A stretch of DNA of 8,778 nucleotides from Verrucomicrobiota bacterium (GCA_003972865.1 QOAX01000206.1:1-8778), one strand, 5' to 3'. Positions 1 to 7,522 are shown, counted from the stretch's first letter. Notes: generated by a model not told the origin, from the letters alone. Numbers and translations are program-made.

Positions 1-1
1 C

Positions 2-577
2 GTGAACATCGACAGAGAAACCGAGGAAACCAAGGCGATGTATGGTGTCGGCAAGGAGCCCACCGATAATTTTGCCCGTCGCTGCCTGCTCGCCCGCAAG
101 CTGGTGGAGAAGGGCGTTCGCTTTGTTCAAGTTTACGCCAGCACTTGGGACAGCCACGATTATATCGCCAAGGCCCACGCCTCGCGGATTCACAATGTGG
201 ATCACCCCATCGCAGCCTTGATCAAGGACCTCAAGCAACGTGATTTGTTAGATGAGACGCTGATCGTGTGGATGGGTGAGTTCGGCCGGACACCCGACAA
301 TGGAATTCGCGGCGGCATCAAATACGGTCGCGACCACAACCCCAAAGCCATGAATATCTGGTTGGCTGGCGGTGGCGTTAAGGCTGGGCACACGATTGGT
401 GCCACGGATGAGATCGGCGCCAACGCCGTGGAGGTGGTGCATCCGCTGCGTGATTTTCATGTCACCCTCCTGCGCCTACTTGGTCTGGACGACAACAAGC
501 TCACCTACTTCCACGCCGGCCGCTACAAGCAGCTCAGCCAGTTCGGCGGGAATGTGATCAAGGAATTGATTGCCTGA
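2..577 (+). CDS. DUF1501 family protein, C-terminal part (5' end outside window)
   Basis: This is the last ~191 residues of a DUF1501 protein, a family related to the sulfatase/alkaline phosphatase fold and abundant in PVC bacteria; its reaction is not established. Family markers seen are WMGEFGRTP (Glu-Phe-Gly-Arg at about 278-289), the GRDHNP block (326-343), WLAGGGVKAG, GATDEIGANAVE, and the ending LLGLDDNKLTYFHAGR followed by GNVIKELIA and a TGA stop. Full-length members are usually well over 400 residues, so more than half the gene lies upstream. The GTG at position 2 is simply the first codon in the window, not a start. DUF1501 genes often sit beside cytochrome-like DUF1549/DUF1553 genes, so one may lie just upstream (inference). 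The family call is firm; the function is not. Confidence 0.9.
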   Translation: MNIDRETEETKAMYGVGKEPTDNFARRCLLARKLVEKGVRFVQVYASTWDSHDYIAKAHASRIHNVDHPIAALIKDLKQRDLLDETLIVWMGEFGRTPDNGIRGGIKYGRDHNPKAMNIWLAGGGVKAGHTIGATDEIGANAVEVVHPLRDFHVTLLRLLGLDDNKLTYFHAGRYKQLSQFGGNVIKELIA

Positions 578-617
578 ACCGTGGTGAGGTGTTTGAATCG
601 TTGAAGACACTGGCATC

Positions 618-1328
618 ATGAATATCAGGAAAATCATAGTCGGCCTGGCGCTGGGCGCGCTGGGATGGGCCACCGCGCAGGCGGCGGGCAAGGACGGGTT
701 TGTTTCCATCTTCGACGGCAAGACCCTCAAGGGCTGGGAGGCCATGCCGGCCAGGACCGCGCCGGCGTGGACGGTGCAGGATGGTATGATCGTCGGCAAC
801 GGCGACAAGGGCCGCGGCTATCTCACCTACGCGCCGAACAAGAACGTGGCCGACCTGGAGCTAAAGTTCAGCTACCGCTTTCCCGGCAAGGGCAACAGCG
901 GCGTGAGCATCCGGGCGATTCCTGATAAGACGCGCAAGCGCGATTTTCAGAGTTACCACGCGGACATAGGCCACTTGGGTATCGGCAAGAACGTGATGGG
1001 TGCCTGGGATTTCCACACACCCGGCCGGCGCGAGCACCGATGCTTCCGCGGTGATCGACTCGAGATTGGTGAGGATGATAAACCCACCATCACGCCCATC
1101 AAGGACGCCCTGACTGCCGACGACATAAAGAAGGGCGACTGGAATCACGTCCACATCATCGCCAAGGGCAACAATTTCAAATTATTCATCAACAGCAAGC
1201 TCTCCAGTGAATTCACCGAGCACCTTCCCGAGGCCAAGCGCTTGAAGAAGGGCATGATTCAGTTTCAATTGCACGATCCAGGTATGATCGTCCATTTCAA
1301 GGCTTTGAAGCTTAAGGTCTTGAAATAG
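618..1328 (+). CDS. Secreted DUF1080 (3-keto-disaccharide hydrolase-type) protein
   Basis: A 236-residue exported protein with a single DUF1080 domain. Residues 1-22 form a signal peptide: MNIRK, a hydrophobic stretch, then cleavage near AQA-AG. The domain runs from about residue 28 to the end and has a concanavalin-like beta-sandwich fold. Recognisable blocks are SIFDGKTLKGW, the GVSIRAIPD strand, SYHADIG, WNHVHIIAKGN and the closing IQFQLHDPGMIVHFK. Some members of this Pfam family hydrolyse 3-keto glycosides; whether this one does is unknown. It starts 40 bases after the DUF1501 gene and ends 25 bases before sulfatase A, so it is probably cotranscribed with both. No clear Shine-Dalgarno precedes ATG 618, but the signal peptide fixes the start. 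It is longer than the second DUF1080 protein of the window (202 residues), mostly because of a central segment with the YHADIG and DFHTPGRREH region. Confidence 0.9.
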   Translation: MNIRKIIVGLALGALGWATAQAAGKDGFVSIFDGKTLKGWEAMPARTAPAWTVQDGMIVGNGDKGRGYLTYAPNKNVADLELKFSYRFPGKGNSGVSIRAIPDKTRKRDFQSYHADIGHLGIGKNVMGAWDFHTPGRREHRCFRGDRLEIGEDDKPTITPIKDALTADDIKKGDWNHVHIIAKGNNFKLFINSKLSSEFTEHLPEAKRLKKGMIQFQLHDPGMIVHFKALKLKVLK

Positions 1329-1353
1329 CGCCTGCAAACATGATAATGTTCAT

Positions 1354-2865
1354 ATGAAGAACATCATTACTGCGCTTTTGATGGTATTATGGCTTGGCCA
1401 AGTTCAAGTGGAAGCTGTATCAGGAGCAAGGCCGAACGTGCTGTTCATTGCCATTGACGATTTGAACGACTACATCTCGCCGCTGGACAATCATCCGGGG
1501 GTGAAGACGCCGAATTTTGATCGCTTGGCCAAGCGGTCGGTCAATTTTGCCAACGCACATTGTGCGGCACCGGCATGTCATCCCTCGAGGGTGGCGGTGA
1601 TGACCGGGGTGCATCCCGTGCATTCGGGAATTTACCGGAACATGTTCGGCGCGCACGGGCCACGTTGGCGGCATGAGTCGCCGGTACTGGAAAAGGCGGT
1701 CGTGTTGTCACAGCACTTCCGCGATCACGGCTACCGCGCGCTGGGTGGCGGCAAGATTTTTCACACGCTGCAATGGACGCCAGGCGACTCCCAAAACGAT
1801 CCCGATGCGTGGGATGATTATCGCGGTGATCCGCTTGATCCCATCTCCGCCGATTGGCCAAGGCCGAAACTGGTCTCCGATGAAGAGGCAGGGCTGACAA
1901 AGGGCCGCCCGCTTGGCGGTCATTCGGAAAGTCAGCTTTTTGGGGCGGCGGTGCTTAGGAATCCAGAGGAAACCTATGGGGATCATCTCGTCACCGACTG
2001 GGCGATCGAGCAAATGAAGGAGCCCGGCGACAAGCCGCTCTTTCTCGCGGTTGGTTTGTTCCGGCCCCACATCCCGTGGGAAGTCTCGCAGCGATGGTTC
2101 GATCTGTATCCGCTTGATGAAGTGAAACTGCCCGAGCATCGACCCGATGATCTCAAGGACGCGCACAGTCATGGCCGACAGGGCTGGCACAAGTGGGTGA
2201 GCGACAACGGGCAGTGGGCGAAATTTATGCAGGGCTACCTTGCCAGCATCAGCTACGTGGATCATCAGCTTGGCCGCCTGCTCGATGCACTCGACGCTTC
2301 GCCGATGAAAGACAACACGATCATCGTGCTCTGGAGCGATCACGGATTTCACATTGGCGAAAAGGAGAACTGGGAGAAGTTTGCCCTGTGGGATCAAACC
2401 ACCCGCGTGCCGCTTTTTATTCACGCGCCGGGCCTCAGCAAAGACGGGGAAAAGACGCGCCAGCCCGCGACGCTCACAGACATTTACCCGACACTTTGCG
2501 AATTGGCCGAGCTGCCGATTCCCAAACAGTGCAGCGGCACATCGCTGGTGCCCCAGTTGAAAGAACCAAGCACTCCCCAAAGGCAACTCGCGCTGACTTC
2601 GTTTCAGTTTTGGGGCGAGAAAACCCCGTCACTGGCGGTGGCCGATCCGCGCTATCGGTTCATCCGTTACGGCAACGGCTTTGAGGAGCTGTATGATCTC
2701 AAAAACGACCCGCACGAATTCACCAACCTCGCTGACGATCCCCGCTTGGCCAAGGTGAAGGCGCGCTTGGCCAGGGCGCTTCCTGCGAAGGTGGAACTCA
2801 TGCGAAAGATTCCCATTGATTCTCCCTACCACCGGGGTCGGAAGAGAGGGAAATCCACCAATTAA
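1354..2865 (+). CDS. Sulfatase A: type I sulfatase, iduronate-2-sulfatase-like
   Basis: A 503-residue exported sulfatase that should hydrolyse a sulfate ester using a Cys-derived formylglycine. Residues 1-21 are a signal peptide. Catalytic elements in order: Asp35-Asp36 in FIAIDDLND; the maturation motif C75-H-P-S-R79 followed by VAVMTG; Lys134 and His137 in GGGKIFH; His239 in LFRPHIPW; Asp329-His330 in WSDHGFH; and the C-terminal ELYDLKNDP box near residue 445. The SDHG metal motif, the RWFDLYPLDEVKLPE segment and the YVDHQLGRLL segment resemble human iduronate-2-sulfatase, so a 2-O-sulfated uronic acid or similar sugar is plausible, but substrate cannot be read from sequence. The tail is basic (HRGRKRGKSTN). 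It lies 25 bases after the DUF1080 gene and 168 bases before sulfatase B. No Shine-Dalgarno is seen; a five-codon ATG reading frame (1340-1357) ends on its start codon. Confidence 0.95.
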   Translation: MKNIITALLMVLWLGQVQVEAVSGARPNVLFIAIDDLNDYISPLDNHPGVKTPNFDRLAKRSVNFANAHCAAPACHPSRVAVMTGVHPVHSGIYRNMFGAHGPRWRHESPVLEKAVVLSQHFRDHGYRALGGGKIFHTLQWTPGDSQNDPDAWDDYRGDPLDPISADWPRPKLVSDEEAGLTKGRPLGGHSESQLFGAAVLRNPEETYGDHLVTDWAIEQMKEPGDKPLFLAVGLFRPHIPWEVSQRWFDLYPLDEVKLPEHRPDDLKDAHSHGRQGWHKWVSDNGQWAKFMQGYLASISYVDHQLGRLLDALDASPMKDNTIIVLWSDHGFHIGEKENWEKFALWDQTTRVPLFIHAPGLSKDGEKTRQPATLTDIYPTLCELAELPIPKQCSGTSLVPQLKEPSTPQRQLALTSFQFWGEKTPSLAVADPRYRFIRYGNGFEELYDLKNDPHEFTNLADDPRLAKVKARLARALPAKVELMRKIPIDSPYHRGRKRGKSTN

Positions 2866-3033
2866 CCACGCCACAAAGTCATTTCCGGAATCCTTGTTTT
2901 GATCCCTTTGCATTGCTGGAAGCACAATCCTTGAGCCAAATGCAGACTGGCGCTGCAACGGCCAAATCGATATTGTCTTGCCACTGATTTGCCTCTCCAA
3001 CTGTCGTGGAAAAGTGATCAACCACATCATCGC
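2866..3033. other. Largest intergenic gap, between sulfatases A and B
   Basis: This 168-base spacer is the only gap in the window long enough to hold a full promoter. I see no coding sequence, no strong hairpin followed by a T run, and no convincing -35/-10 pair. The best -10-like hexamer is TATTGT at 2971-2976, with only a poor -35 match upstream. An 8-base direct repeat, AATCCTTG, occurs at 2889-2896 and 2926-2933, 37 bases apart. A short palindrome TTCCGGAA lies at 2883-2890. The composition is visibly more AT-rich than the genes. It may mark a break between two transcription units or an internal promoter for the B-C-D sulfatases; neither is shown. Confidence 0.4.
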
Positions 3034-4524
3034 ATGAAACGTATTCTCTTCATTTTGTTGTGTTTCTCCCTGTCCTTGCAGGCCGCCCCGGTGAATCTTT
3101 TGATCATCACGGTGGATGACATGAGTGCGGACTCTGTCGGCGCCTTTGGCTGCAAGATCCCCGGAACCACGCCGAACATAGACCGCTTGGCCGGGCAGAG
3201 CCTTAGCTTTGCGCACGCGCACGTGACCGTCGGCAACTGCATGCCCGGACGCAACGTCATGTTCTCCGGGCTGATCTCGCACAACAACAAGGTCGAGGGT
3301 TTTTATCAGGTCAAGAATCCCGGTTGGCCGCACTTGGTGGACTTGATGAAGGAGGCCGGCTATTTCACGGGCATCCGCGGCAAGGTCAGCCATTCCACAC
3401 CGTATCAACCCTACGCGTGGGACATCAATCTGGACACCCTGCCGGATGGGACCAGTGCGCATTTCAAAAACGCAGAGTCCTATGGCATCTCCACCGCGCA
3501 CGGCATCAAGAAGGCCAAGGCGGCGGGGAAACCGTTCTGCCTCTCGGTCAATGTCTCCGATCCGCACAAGCCGTTTTGGAGCGTTGTCAAAGGAGGTGGC
3601 AAGGATCCGCACGTGCCGTCGCGCATCTTTACCGCCGGCGAGGTGCCCATACCCGGTTTCCTGTTCGATGATCCCAAGGTGCGCGAGGAGCTTGCCTTGT
3701 ATTACTCGAGTGTACGGCGGGCGGATGACTGCGTGGGGGAAATACTCCAAGCGCTTGAGGCCAGTGGCGAAGCCAACAACACAATGGTGATGTTCCTTTC
3801 GGATCACGGCATGCCGCTGCCGTTTGCCAAGACGCAACTGTACCACCACAGCACGCACACGCCATGGATGGTACGCTGGCCGGGAGTAACCCGCGCCGGC
3901 GTGGTGGACGGAAAAAACATGATTTCAGCCGTGGACATGCTGCCCACACTGCTGGACATCGTTGATGCCAAGCACCCGGCCCGACTCGACGGCCGGTCGT
4001 TTCTCCCATTGATTCGTGGTAAAACACAAGCCGGCCGTGATCACGTCTTCAAGGAGTACAACGAGAATGCCGGTGCCTCACGCGACCCCATGCGGGCGGT
4101 TCAGACCAAGCGGTATCTCTACATCTTCAACCCTTGGTCCAACGGCGAGCGTGTGTTCGCCACTGCGACCACCGGCACCGTGACATACCGTCGTCTGGTC
4201 GCCTTGGCCAAGCAGGACAAGCGACTGGACAAGCGATTGGACTTGTACAAGCACCGGGTGCCTGAGGAACTGTACGACGTGGCAAACGACCCCGACTGCC
4301 TGATTAACCTCATTAACGATGCAAAACATCAAGTTGCCCTGCCGAGCTTACGCTCCGAGCTCGAGGGCTGGATGAAACGTACGAAAGACCCCATGCTTGA
4401 GGTGTTTGAAAAACGCAAAGACGAAATCTTTCGTGAGGAGTATGTTCAAAAAGTGGAAAAAGAAGCACTCGACCGCCGAAAAAATCGGCGTGGCAACAAG
4501 AGGCGTTCCAATGCTACGAAATAA
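3034..4524 (+). CDS. Sulfatase B: type I sulfatase, N-sulfoglucosamine-sulfohydrolase-like, with CMPGR active site
   Basis: A 496-residue exported sulfatase. The ATG at 3034 is preferred over an in-frame TTG at 2989, because it places the signal peptide (MKRILFILLCFSLSLQA) at the very N-terminus. Seen in order: Asp28-Asp29 in ITVDDMS; C69-M-P-G-R73 followed by NVMFSG; Lys117 and His120 in GKVSH; His178 in SDPHKPFW; Asp257-His258 in LSDHGMPLPFAKT; and EELYDVANDP near residue 412. The SDHG-P-F pattern and the general layout resemble the heparan N-sulfatase (SGSH) branch, so sulfamate or sulfate ester hydrolysis are both possible. The Gly in CMPGR, where Ser, Thr or Ala is usual, is odd but keeps the C-x-P-x-R core needed for formylglycine formation. 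Residues 395-402 are a DKRL tandem repeat. The last ~35 residues are very basic (KNRRGNKRRS). Sulfatase C begins 15 bases after its stop. Confidence 0.93.
   Translation: MKRILFILLCFSLSLQAAPVNLLIITVDDMSADSVGAFGCKIPGTTPNIDRLAGQSLSFAHAHVTVGNCMPGRNVMFSGLISHNNKVEGFYQVKNPGWPHLVDLMKEAGYFTGIRGKVSHSTPYQPYAWDINLDTLPDGTSAHFKNAESYGISTAHGIKKAKAAGKPFCLSVNVSDPHKPFWSVVKGGGKDPHVPSRIFTAGEVPIPGFLFDDPKVREELALYYSSVRRADDCVGEILQALEASGEANNTMVMFLSDHGMPLPFAKTQLYHHSTHTPWMVRWPGVTRAGVVDGKNMISAVDMLPTLLDIVDAKHPARLDGRSFLPLIRGKTQAGRDHVFKEYNENAGASRDPMRAVQTKRYLYIFNPWSNGERVFATATTGTVTYRRLVALAKQDKRLDKRLDLYKHRVPEELYDVANDPDCLINLINDAKHQVALPSLRSELEGWMKRTKDPMLEVFEKRKDEIFREEYVQKVEKEALDRRKNRRGNKRRSNATK
4216..4239 (+). repeat. 12-base tandem repeat inside sulfatase B
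   Basis: Two adjacent 12-base units, GACAAGCGACTG (4216-4227) and GACAAGCGATTG (4228-4239), differ at one base. They are in frame and encode DKRL twice (residues 395-402), just ahead of the EELYD box. It looks like a small in-frame duplication by replication slippage in a surface loop, with no expected effect on the active site. Confidence 0.85.
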
Positions 4525-4539
4525 ACCATTCCAAATCCC

Positions 4540-5925
4540 ATGTGTATCCGTATTACCCCAATCCTGATTCTTGCAGCTGCGCTGTTGCCAACCCAGACAG
4601 TGGCTGAAAAACCTAACTTGGTTTTCATTATTGCAGATGATTGCACTTTTCGTGATATCAGCTGCTACGGCGGACAGGCGAAGACGCCAAATATCGACCG
4701 GTTGGCCTTGCAGGGCATTCGGTTTACGCGCTGCTTCCAGGCCGCGCCCATGTGTTCGCCCACGCGGCACAACATCTACACGGGTCTCTACCCGGTGAAG
4801 AGCGGGGCGTGGCCGAACCACACGCGGGCCTACCCGCACGTTAAAAGCATCGTGCATCACCTAAAGCCGCTGGGCTATCGCGTAACCCAGACGGGTAAAA
4901 CACACATTAACCCACCGGAGGTGTTCCCGTTTGAAAATTTTGGCGGCGGGAAGAACCCGGACATGCAGTATATCGATCGGCTGTTCGAGGAGACGGCCAA
5001 GGGCGGCAAGCCTTTCTGTCTGTTCGCCTGCTCGAACGAACCGCACAGCCCGTGGAACAAGGGTGACGCCTCGGCATATCCGCCGGCCAAGGTGAAGCTG
5101 CCGCCCTACATCGTGGACACAATGCGGGTGCGCGAGGATTTCTCGAAGTACCTCGCGGAGATCACCTATTACGATTCGCAGGTGGGTGAGATCATGACGT
5201 TGTTGGACAAGCACGGGCTGGCAGACAACACGCTGGTGATGGTGGTGAGCGAGCAGGGTAACTCGTTTCCGTTTGCGAAATGGACCTGTTACGACCACGG
5301 GCTTCAGTCGGCGATGATTGTCCGCTGGCCAGGCAAGGTGAAGGCGGGTACGACAACCGCCGCGATGGTGGAGTATGTCGACGTGACACCGACTTTCATC
5401 GACGTGGCTGGTGGCCAGCCGGTGGCGCCGGTTGATGGCCGGAGTTTTCTGCCGGTGCTGAGCGGTGAGAGTGAGACGCACAAGGAGCATGTGTTCGGCA
5501 TCATGACCACACGCGGAATCATCAATGGCACCGCCGCCTACGCCATACGCTCGGTGCGCGATGCGCGTTACAAGCTGATCCTGAACCTGAACCATGAGAG
5601 CAAGTTCACCAATGCCTGCACCAAGTCGCCGGCTTTTCAATCAATGGTGACTAAGGCCGATGCGGGCGATGCGACGGCCAGGCGCCTGGTGCACGCCTAT
5701 CAATATCGGTCGGCAGTTGAACTGTACGACATGCAGAAGGATCCTCTAGAGCTGACCAATATTGCTGGCCAAACCGGCACCGAAAAACACATCACCCGCC
5801 TGCGGGGCAAGCTGGAGGTCTGGATGAAGAGTCAGGGCGACCAGGGCGTGGAGACTGAATTGAAAGCCCGCGAGCGGCAGGGCGCAAAGCGTCGCAACAA
5901 GAAGAACACCCTGAAGAAGAAATAA
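4540..5925 (+). CDS. Sulfatase C: type I sulfatase with SEQG metal motif
   Basis: A 461-residue exported sulfatase, the shortest of the four. Signal peptide is residues 1-22 (cleavage near TVA-EK). Seen in order: Asp33-Asp34 in IIADDCT; C72-S-P-T-R76 followed by HNIYTG; Lys120 and His122 in TGKTH; His169 in NEPHSPW; Glu238-Gln239 in VSEQGNSFPFAKW; and VELYDMQKDP near residue 394. CSPTR is a good formylglycine motif. The Glu-Gln pair stands where most sulfatases have Asp-Asn or Asp-His calcium ligands. From memory this SEQG form recurs in a group of PVC sulfatases, so it is probably functional and not decay. The tail is lysine-rich (GAKRRNKKNTLKKK). Its layout is closest to the N-sulfoglucosamine sulfohydrolase-like group; substrate is unknown. 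The gene starts 15 bases after sulfatase B and ends one base before the ATG of sulfatase D, so translation of C and D is probably coupled. Confidence 0.93.
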   Translation: MCIRITPILILAAALLPTQTVAEKPNLVFIIADDCTFRDISCYGGQAKTPNIDRLALQGIRFTRCFQAAPMCSPTRHNIYTGLYPVKSGAWPNHTRAYPHVKSIVHHLKPLGYRVTQTGKTHINPPEVFPFENFGGGKNPDMQYIDRLFEETAKGGKPFCLFACSNEPHSPWNKGDASAYPPAKVKLPPYIVDTMRVREDFSKYLAEITYYDSQVGEIMTLLDKHGLADNTLVMVVSEQGNSFPFAKWTCYDHGLQSAMIVRWPGKVKAGTTTAAMVEYVDVTPTFIDVAGGQPVAPVDGRSFLPVLSGESETHKEHVFGIMTTRGIINGTAAYAIRSVRDARYKLILNLNHESKFTNACTKSPAFQSMVTKADAGDATARRLVHAYQYRSAVELYDMQKDPLELTNIAGQTGTEKHITRLRGKLEVWMKSQGDQGVETELKARERQGAKRRNKKNTLKKK

Positions 5926-5926
5926 C

Positions 5927-7471
5927 ATGAACCGCACTCTCGCATTCCTGGCGTTGTGTCTTCCGCTGCTGGCGTCGGCGGCGCAGAAGCCCAATATTCT
6001 ATTCATCTACACGGACGACCAGTCGACGCGCACGGTGGGTTGCTACGAGGATGCCTTTGACTGGGTGAAGACGCCGAACATTGACGGATTGGCCAGGCAG
6101 GGCGTGCGGTTTGCGCGGGCGTACATTGGCTCGTGGTGCATGCCTTCGCGGGCGACGATGCTTACCGGACATCACCAGCACGGCGTGGAGTCGATGCGGA
6201 TGGAGGGACAGTACCCGGGCAGTGCGTATGAACCGGAGCAATGCCCGTTCTGGCCGTCAGTGTTTCGCAGACACGGCTACGTGACCGCACAGATCGGCAA
6301 GTGGCACACGGGCGTGGATGGGGGATACGGGCGCGACTGGGATTACCAGATTATCTGGAACCGCCCGAAGTATGTGAAGAACTCGCCGAATTATTACTAC
6401 GACCAGATGATTGAGTTTAACGGGGGCAAACCGCAGCTAGTTAAGGGTTACAGCACAGACAACTACACACGCTGGGCCGTGGAGTTCATTAACGGCAAGG
6501 GGCGCGACCCGAGGAAACCGTGGTATCTCTGGCTGTGCTACGGCGCGGTGCACGGGCCGTTCACGCCGGCCAAGCGACATCTGGGCGACTACAAGGATGT
6601 GAAGGTGCCTTTTCCAAAGGACGTGTATCCGCCGCGACCGGGCAAGCCGAAGTACGTGCAGAAAATGGAGCACTGGGGACCGGGCAAGGATGGCCAGCCG
6701 GTGGAGCGCAAGGTGCGCGAGCTTGGCCCGGTAGGCATGAAGGATATCCCGGGCAGACCGTTGCGCGATTGGATTCAGCAATACCACGAAGGCGTGCTGG
6801 CCATCGACGAAGGAGTGGGCCGCGTTCTCAAGGGGCTGAAGGACAGCGGGCAGGACGGGAACACGCTGATAGTCTTCACCTCGGACCAGGGCTTTGCGTG
6901 GGGACAGCATGGGTTCAAGTCGAAGGTGGCCCCGTATCATGCCACGGTGGGTGCGCCTTTGATTATCCGTCCACCAGCAGTGAAGGCCGGTAAAACGGCC
7001 GGTCGCTTGGTGCGGTCACCCGTGAGCGGCGTGGATTTACCTCCGACCTTTTTCGCTCAGGCTGGTTTGCCTTTGCCGTGGAAGATGCACGGTCAGGATC
7101 TCAGCCCGCTGCTGGCCGATCCCAAGGCAAAGCGCAACACACCCGCCATGCTTGTGCATACGGGCAAGATTTATGGCTCGGCGACGGAGGAAATCCCATC
7201 TGCCGATGACGAGAGACTCTATCATGGACCGGGTGTGCCGTGGTATGTGATGTTGGCTGAGGGTCAATTCAAGTACGTGCGTAACCTCATAGCAGGCGAG
7301 GTTGAGGAATTGTACGATCTCAAACGGGATCCCGAGGAATTAAAGAACCTCGCGCTTCAGCCGCGCCACGCCAAGCGCCTGAAGGCCTATCGCCAAAAGG
7401 CCGTTGAGGAACTGCGCCGCACCCAGGCTCCCTTCGCGGCCAGCATGCCGAGGCCCTCAACGCTGAAGTAG
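5927..7471 (+). CDS. Sulfatase D: type I sulfatase (arylsulfatase A-like)
   Basis: A 514-residue exported sulfatase. Signal peptide is residues 1-19 (MNRTLAFLALCLPLLASAA). Seen in order: Asp30-Asp31 in IYTDDQST; C71-M-P-S-R75 followed by ATMLTG; Lys125 and His127 in IGKWHTG; His209 in YGAVHGPF; Asp320-Gln321 in TSDQGFAWGQHGFKSK; and EELYDLKRDP near residue 461. All core catalytic positions are present, with Gln in the place of the commoner Asn or His metal ligand. It shares only the general sulfatase motifs with A, B and C, and has a long insert (about residues 215-275, rich in Pro, Gly and Lys) between the second His and the SDQG motif. Unlike its neighbours its C-terminus is not strongly basic. 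The ATG is one base after the stop of sulfatase C; the purine-rich run GAAGAAGAAA upstream may help ribosome loading. Substrate unknown. Confidence 0.94.
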   Translation: MNRTLAFLALCLPLLASAAQKPNILFIYTDDQSTRTVGCYEDAFDWVKTPNIDGLARQGVRFARAYIGSWCMPSRATMLTGHHQHGVESMRMEGQYPGSAYEPEQCPFWPSVFRRHGYVTAQIGKWHTGVDGGYGRDWDYQIIWNRPKYVKNSPNYYYDQMIEFNGGKPQLVKGYSTDNYTRWAVEFINGKGRDPRKPWYLWLCYGAVHGPFTPAKRHLGDYKDVKVPFPKDVYPPRPGKPKYVQKMEHWGPGKDGQPVERKVRELGPVGMKDIPGRPLRDWIQQYHEGVLAIDEGVGRVLKGLKDSGQDGNTLIVFTSDQGFAWGQHGFKSKVAPYHATVGAPLIIRPPAVKAGKTAGRLVRSPVSGVDLPPTFFAQAGLPLPWKMHGQDLSPLLADPKAKRNTPAMLVHTGKIYGSATEEIPSADDERLYHGPGVPWYVMLAEGQFKYVRNLIAGEVEELYDLKRDPEELKNLALQPRHAKRLKAYRQKAVEELRRTQAPFAASMPRPSTLK

Positions 7472-7490
7472 TTTTTTACTTCGACTTCAG
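7463..7490 (+). other. Weak hairpin overlapping the end of sulfatase D
   Basis: CTGAAGT (7463-7469) is complementary to ACTTCAG (7484-7490). A competing pairing of GAAGTA (7465-7470) with TACTTC (7477-7482) closes a GTTTTT loop. The stop codon TAG (7469-7471) lies within it. The T run is in the loop, not after the stem, so it is not a standard intrinsic terminator. It could slow ribosomes or protect the 3' end of the sulfatase message, but this is inference. Confidence 0.4.
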
Positions 7491-7522
7491 GCCCGCAGTG
7501 TTCACCGCGGTCAATCTGCAAA

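Noticed and set aside
2..4. GTG at position 2 as a true start of the DUF1501 gene
   Set aside because: The sequence begins in mid-domain, and the family is more than twice as long. The frame is cut by the window edge.
1708..2586. Minus-strand open frame of 292 codons inside sulfatase A
   Set aside because: It is fully contained in a well-supported gene, has no family motif and looks like a codon-bias shadow.
2989..3033. TTG at 2989 as the start of sulfatase B
   Set aside because: It would add 15 polar residues before the signal peptide. ATG 3034 gives a normal lysine-arginine start followed by the hydrophobic core.
2629..3858. Long minus-strand open frame of 409 codons across the sulfatase A-B junction
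   Set aside because: It lies opposite two sulfatases with full catalytic motifs. Its translation has no recognisable domain or signal peptide and is rich in Arg, His and Val, as expected for the antisense of GC-rich codons.
4861..5640. Minus-strand open frame of 259 codons inside sulfatase C
   Set aside because: Same reasons: fully antisense to a sulfatase with intact motifs, His/Arg-rich, and nothing recognised.
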